Origin: an uncultured bacterium
GTDB taxonomy: Bacteria > Bacillota_I > Bacilli_A > RF39 > UBA660
Length of the DNA: 25,710 nt
Assembly: GCA_959020415.1 (NCBI GenBank)
Contig: CAUERX010000021.1
Span: 1 to 25,710, forward strand
Direction: 5' to 3'
The translations under genes and the position numbers were made by a program. The notes under the pieces are model-generated. The model did no database searches. It was given only the letters and a program-made list of their open reading frames with translations, and was not told the DNA's origin. Of this stretch, positions 22,174 to 25,710 are shown one piece after another (the stretch's first letter is position 1; each line of letters begins with the position of its first letter).

Positions 22174-22201
22174 AAAAAAAGCATTTTTAACAATGCTTTT
22201 T
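22174..22201 (-). terminator. terminator of yfhO
   Basis: AAAAAGCATT (22176-22185) pairs perfectly with AATGCTTTTT (22192-22201), with T-rich sequence after it on the minus strand. Confidence 0.88.
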
Positions 22202-22203
22202 GG

Positions 22204-24768
22204 TTAATTTAATATATTTTCATTTTTTTTAGACTTGGTTTTTCTTTTTTTAAAGGTATCATAAACAAAAATTATTATGAAAAGCGTAAAACCGACGATA
22301 CTTATATTTTTACCAAGGTTAAAGTTTGGCGCAGTATAGGTAATATCGATTTGGTGGTGGCCTTTTTCAATTGGAAAGCCAATAAATGCCCCATTAACTT
22401 TTTCATACTTTGTTTCTTTACCATCGACTTTAATTTCAAAGCCTTCATCATAGGGAACACTTAAATTAAAGTAACCTGCTTCAGTAACGTTAACTGATCC
22501 TTTAATTTTATTACCTTTGGTGTTCTTATTGTCAATTTTAAATTCATCGACAGTATTGTTTAAATTAGATATTTGATTATAGTCTAAAGTATATACTTGA
22601 ATATTATTAATTGTGTATTCGCCTTTGGTAAATTTAATTTTAAAATCTTTAATTCCATTCGGGCTTGATAAGGTATAATCAAAGGTTTGATTATGATTAT
22701 AATATTTCCATTCACGGCAAGTCAATTTGTTTTTTACACCATTTATGGTAATTGATGTATCGCCTTTAGTACATGACTGTGGATTTGAAACATGAATTCT
22801 AACTAATACTAATTTGTCTTTAATAGCTCTATCAAGACTTAAATTAATATATCCCGATTTGCCATCTTTTGTTTTCACATGTAAAGTTTTGCCTTGTTTA
22901 TCAATATCAAGATCAATAATTTCTTCTTTTTGAAAACGAGGTTTTGCTTTTTCCATATGTGAAGTTATCGTCTTATTTTCAGTTTTTGGAACGATAATAT
23001 TATTCATTAAGGCTTCTAACTTAAATGGATACTTTAAAGCTTTATATTGTTCTTCGTTTAAAACTTTGCTGATGACATATCCAACTGGCATAGTATTTTC
23101 ATTAACATAAAGAGTATAATTTTTTGTTTTTGTTACCTTTTGATATCCTAAAGGCGGTGTCTTATCGGTTATTAAATACTTAACGCCCATAAATGTTTCA
23201 AACATTATATTTTTATTTTCGTGTGTGATAACAGAGTTTCGGTATTTAATATTGTTATTAAATGTATGGTAGAAGAAACGGTTATACTCTTTATTATAAG
23301 TTGAAGAGTACAATGTTAACATATTCTGCCTTGGATCTAAAACACGATTAATATTTTGATCAACACCTTTAATATCAATATAGATACGATAATAACTATC
23401 GTCGTTGTCTAAAGCATATTTTGTTAACTCGGTAATTTCGTCGTTATTTTGTTTTTTATGGGTTTCTTTTAAAACTAAATGATCACCAAAATTTACACCT
23501 AGACAAATAATAAAACTAAGAATTACTATCGGAATAAACAGTTTCTTTTCGCTATGGTGTTTATAGTAATAACTTAGTAAAAAGATAATAAATAAGCCAT
23601 CTATAATGTATAAAACCACATAGCTTTTATCGGCAAAGATAATTGCGAATATCACGGTCATAGCAAACATTGAAAGGATATTGTAAAAAGCTAACTTCTT
23701 GGCAATGACACGACTAAAGAATTTAGCAATTACTAAACAGTATAAGGGCAATAAAGGAATTAAGGCTTTTCCATCTAAATATAAGGTTCCGTTTAAAACA
23801 TAAACAAAGATATTGGCTGTTATTACAGCAATTAAGGTAATATTCAAAAATAAGTTATCTATTTTTCTAAACATTAGATTACAAAATAAAGCAACTACTA
23901 CGACTGCTGTTAAACCAACAGAATATGAACCATATAAAACATACTCTAGGCCAAAGTGAGGTATGACAAGATTAGTAATATTAAGAGGGACATCACCATG
24001 AATACGTCCATTAAGTAAAGCATGCAGTACAGGTAACAAAAGAATACATGCCATTAAAACGGCAATAATTATTGGAATAGCAAATTTTATTCCAGCTTTG
24101 GCAAATTCTTTAATATTAGTATTTCGATTTTTTCTTAAATATACATATATTCCATAAACGACAATACCAAATAAAGCACCAACGCTATAGAAATAACTGG
24201 TCATTATAATTAAAAAAGTATTGATAATTAATAGTGAACGTTTGCCTGATTTAAAATAGTTATCGACACCTATGAGCGCTAAAATGACAAATGGCATGTA
24301 GTTCATGAACATAATATGACGATGGCTTTGGAAAATTAAAGGCCCCGCACATAAGAATAAAATTGATACAGCTAAGCAAATGCTGGTTTTAAAATTATGA
24401 TTTTTTAACCATTTGTAGAATAATATTACACTTAGTATTCCCATGAAAATACTGCTTATAGTAATATAATCAGACATTTGAACATGCGGAAACAAATAAG
24501 ATATTAAAATTATTGGACTTAAAAAACCGTAGTAAGCAAAGTAGAATATATTTTGTCCGCCGCCTAAATTTGGAGCGAAATTAGGTATTAATTCATGAGT
24601 ATAATAAAAGAGGCTTCGAAAATATTCAGGAATAGCCCAGTGTTGAACTTCCCAGTCAACAGTAGAACCATATAAATACTTTCCATGGGTAATTAAGAAA
24701 ATAACAATTAAATATAGTAAAACTAAAAGACCGAGGTTTAGATAGTCTTTTTTAGTAAACTTCCCCAT
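22204..24768 (-). CDS. yfhO: YfhO family GT-C-type membrane glycosyltransferase
   Basis: 854 residues, close to Bacillus YfhO. About 12-13 membrane helices in the first 430 residues, an extracytoplasmic C-terminal region (about 430-820) with beta-rich modules, and a last helix (KNISIVGFTLFIIIFVYDTF). Family marks: DWEVQHWAIPEYFRSLFYY, PNLGGGQNIFYFAYYG, FLSPIILISYLFP, FQSHRHIMFMNYMPFVILAL; late in the chain, YFNLSVPYDEGFEIKVDGKE and FIGFPIEKGHHQIDITYTAP. In Bacillus and Listeria YfhO-type enzymes move sugars from a lipid carrier to teichoic acids outside the membrane. The same role is inferred here, although no partner CsbB/GtcA is present. GGAGG precedes the start. The gene has its own promoter and terminator. 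Confidence 0.92.
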   Translation of the reverse strand: MGKFTKKDYLNLGLLVLLYLIVIFLITHGKYLYGSTVDWEVQHWAIPEYFRSLFYYTHELIPNFAPNLGGGQNIFYFAYYGFLSPIILISYLFPHVQMSDYITISSIFMGILSVILFYKWLKNHNFKTSICLAVSILFLCAGPLIFQSHRHIMFMNYMPFVILALIGVDNYFKSGKRSLLIINTFLIIMTSYFYSVGALFGIVVYGIYVYLRKNRNTNIKEFAKAGIKFAIPIIIAVLMACILLLPVLHALLNGRIHGDVPLNITNLVIPHFGLEYVLYGSYSVGLTAVVVVALFCNLMFRKIDNLFLNITLIAVITANIFVYVLNGTLYLDGKALIPLLPLYCLVIAKFFSRVIAKKLAFYNILSMFAMTVIFAIIFADKSYVVLYIIDGLFIIFLLSYYYKHHSEKKLFIPIVILSFIICLGVNFGDHLVLKETHKKQNNDEITELTKYALDNDDSYYRIYIDIKGVDQNINRVLDPRQNMLTLYSSTYNKEYNRFFYHTFNNNIKYRNSVITHENKNIMFETFMGVKYLITDKTPPLGYQKVTKTKNYTLYVNENTMPVGYVISKVLNEEQYKALKYPFKLEALMNNIIVPKTENKTITSHMEKAKPRFQKEEIIDLDIDKQGKTLHVKTKDGKSGYINLSLDRAIKDKLVLVRIHVSNPQSCTKGDTSITINGVKNKLTCREWKYYNHNQTFDYTLSSPNGIKDFKIKFTKGEYTINNIQVYTLDYNQISNLNNTVDEFKIDNKNTKGNKIKGSVNVTEAGYFNLSVPYDEGFEIKVDGKETKYEKVNGAFIGFPIEKGHHQIDITYTAPNFNLGKNISIVGFTLFIIIFVYDTFKKRKTKSKKNENILN

Positions 24769-24807
24769 GTTACTGCCTCCTTGTATTAATTGTGATAGTA
24801 CAATTAA

Positions 24808-24836
24808 ATTGTATCCTGTTTTTTATTGTTTGTCAA
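24808..24836 (-). promoter_or_regulatory. sigma-A promoter of yfhO
   Basis: Minus strand TTGACA (24831-24836), 17 nt, TACAAT (24808-24813), about 40 nt before the start codon. Confidence 0.88.
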
Positions 24837-24862
24837 CAGCATTATAATTTTTATTTACTGCT

Positions 24863-25549
24863 TTACGACCATTCTGTACTTTTAACCCAGTCCTCAAATG
24901 GATACATATGGCCAAATTTATCATCGATAAATCCTTGACTTTTATATATTGGTAATAAATATTTTGTTTTTTGTTTTAGGATTTTTTTATCGATGGTTGT
25001 TTCTTTATCTAATTTGTTTAAGGCTTTTTTAGTATAGTATTTGCCAAAGTAATAAAGTTTATCATTAGTACCATAAACATCAGTAACTATTTTACTAGTC
25101 ATTTTATGGTGCTGGTGCCCATACTCACCATCAGGATTATGAGTAACTACTTGTTGCCAATCTTTATATTTTAAAATCGCTTTGATATCCTGTTTAATTT
25201 GTTTCTTTTCGACCTTCCAATTGCTACGTTTATTCCAAACTTTATCAGGATAATCTAGCATAATGACTTTATCTTTTGTATAACCCATAGCTTTATTAAT
25301 TTCATTAATTCTCGTACTATTGCCACCACAAGTTATACACACTACAAGATAATTACCTTGTAATAGATGAGATCCTCCCCAAATTGATTCATCATCTGGA
25401 TGCGCGACAATCATGACTTTATTTATGTTTTCAAGATCTAGCTTTTTTAATTGCTGTTTAACGGGAACTTTATTACTTGAATTAGTAAAAAAGTAAACAA
25501 CAACTATAGCTAAAATTAAAGTGCCAATTATGTATAATGCCTTTTTCAT
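24863..25549 (-). CDS. PIG-L family deacetylase, membrane-anchored
   Basis: 228 residues. One N-terminal membrane helix (about 4-22), then a PIG-L (LmbE-like) domain: metal-binding IVAHPDDESIWGG (His50, Asp53 region), CGGNSTRINEINKAMGYTKD, then THNPDGEYGHQHH with the later metal His residues and the YPFEDW tail. The family removes acetyl groups from N-acetylglucosamine-type sugars using zinc. The anchor suggests action on an envelope glycan at or outside the membrane, fitting its position beside yfhO, but the substrate is unknown. I chose MKKALY at 25549, with GAGGAG eight bases upstream, rather than a start eight codons earlier. Its own promoter lies just upstream. No strong terminator lies before yfhO. 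Confidence 0.92.
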   Translation of the reverse strand: MKKALYIIGTLILAIVVVYFFTNSSNKVPVKQQLKKLDLENINKVMIVAHPDDESIWGGSHLLQGNYLVVCITCGGNSTRINEINKAMGYTKDKVIMLDYPDKVWNKRSNWKVEKKQIKQDIKAILKYKDWQQVVTHNPDGEYGHQHHKMTSKIVTDVYGTNDKLYYFGKYYTKKALNKLDKETTIDKKILKQKTKYLLPIYKSQGFIDDKFGHMYPFEDWVKSTEWS

Positions 25550-25572
25550 AATAATTTCTCCTCGTATTAACA

Positions 25573-25601
25573 AGTATAATACAGCTACCTTGTATTGTCA
25601 A
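25573..25601 (-). promoter_or_regulatory. sigma-A promoter of the PIG-L deacetylase gene
   Basis: Minus strand TTGACA (25596-25601), 17 nt, TATACT (25573-25578), about 24 nt before the start codon. The remaining 25602-25710 is AT-rich with no gene that I can support. Confidence 0.85.
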
Positions 25602-25710
25602 GTAGTAGAGTTCGCTATATGTCAAATTATGTTTTATTTTTGGGGTTTTCTATATTTATATTATACTATATTTTTCTGTGTCTCTTTTTTACTGCAGTTT
25701 TTTGTATGTT

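Noticed and set aside
1..25710. CRISPR array or long tandem repeats
   Set aside because: No regularly spaced repeats were seen in the window. The low-complexity AT stretches are not periodic.

Overview
The window is about 70% AT and uses the standard bacterial code: the only tRNA-Trp has a CCA anticodon and the long intact genes contain no in-frame TGA. Strong AGGAGG or AGGTGAT ribosome sites, near-consensus sigma-A promoters, a CIRCE operator, a sortase with a thioester surface protein, YfhO, HtrA and DUF975 point to a low-GC Bacillota, probably an uncultured gut lineage in the Bacilli/Erysipelotrichia/RF39 range (inference). A CwlJ-type and a CwlD-like cortex enzyme suggest an endospore former.

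Left arm (1-8210). An HrcA/CIRCE-controlled small heat-shock gene lies next to a three-gene minus-strand operon: DUF2974 alpha/beta hydrolase, DUF4203-like membrane protein and Mef-like MFS exporter. Next come two surface-type proteins without signal peptides. One is a beta-helix/Ig-like/WxL-like protein on the plus strand. The other is a DUF11 protein on the minus strand whose C-terminal part is out of frame. A DUF1846 (UPF0371) gene follows, then a compact promoter-to-terminator unit of about 94 nt with no ORF, a candidate small RNA.

Decayed island (about 8280-14750). Nearly every gene here is broken. It holds an unidentified remnant, an IS1182-type transposase fragment, an aminoglycoside-phosphotransferase-like gene with one internal TGA, a nitroreductase gene with a frameshift, BspA-like surface-protein debris, a large serine recombinase with one TAG and two A-tract frameshifts, an XRE regulator with a TAA at codon 16, and a HUH-motif Rep-like gene split at an A7 tract. 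Recombinase, repressor and Rep-like gene together look like the relic of an integrated mobile element. It ends beside a tRNA-Trp gene.

Right arm (14800-25710). This part is ordinary and intact. It carries tRNA-Trp, cwlJ, a CmpB-like membrane protein, a DUF975 protein, an Abi_2 (HEPN-type) gene directly upstream of a membrane-anchored HtrA protease, a cwlD-like amidase, an MBL-fold hydrolase, a thioester-domain surface protein overlapping its own sortase, yfhO and a membrane-anchored PIG-L deacetylase. Many genes have recognisable promoters and tight terminators, several of which contain the stop codon of the gene they end. The themes are envelope maintenance, spore-cortex processing and surface display.
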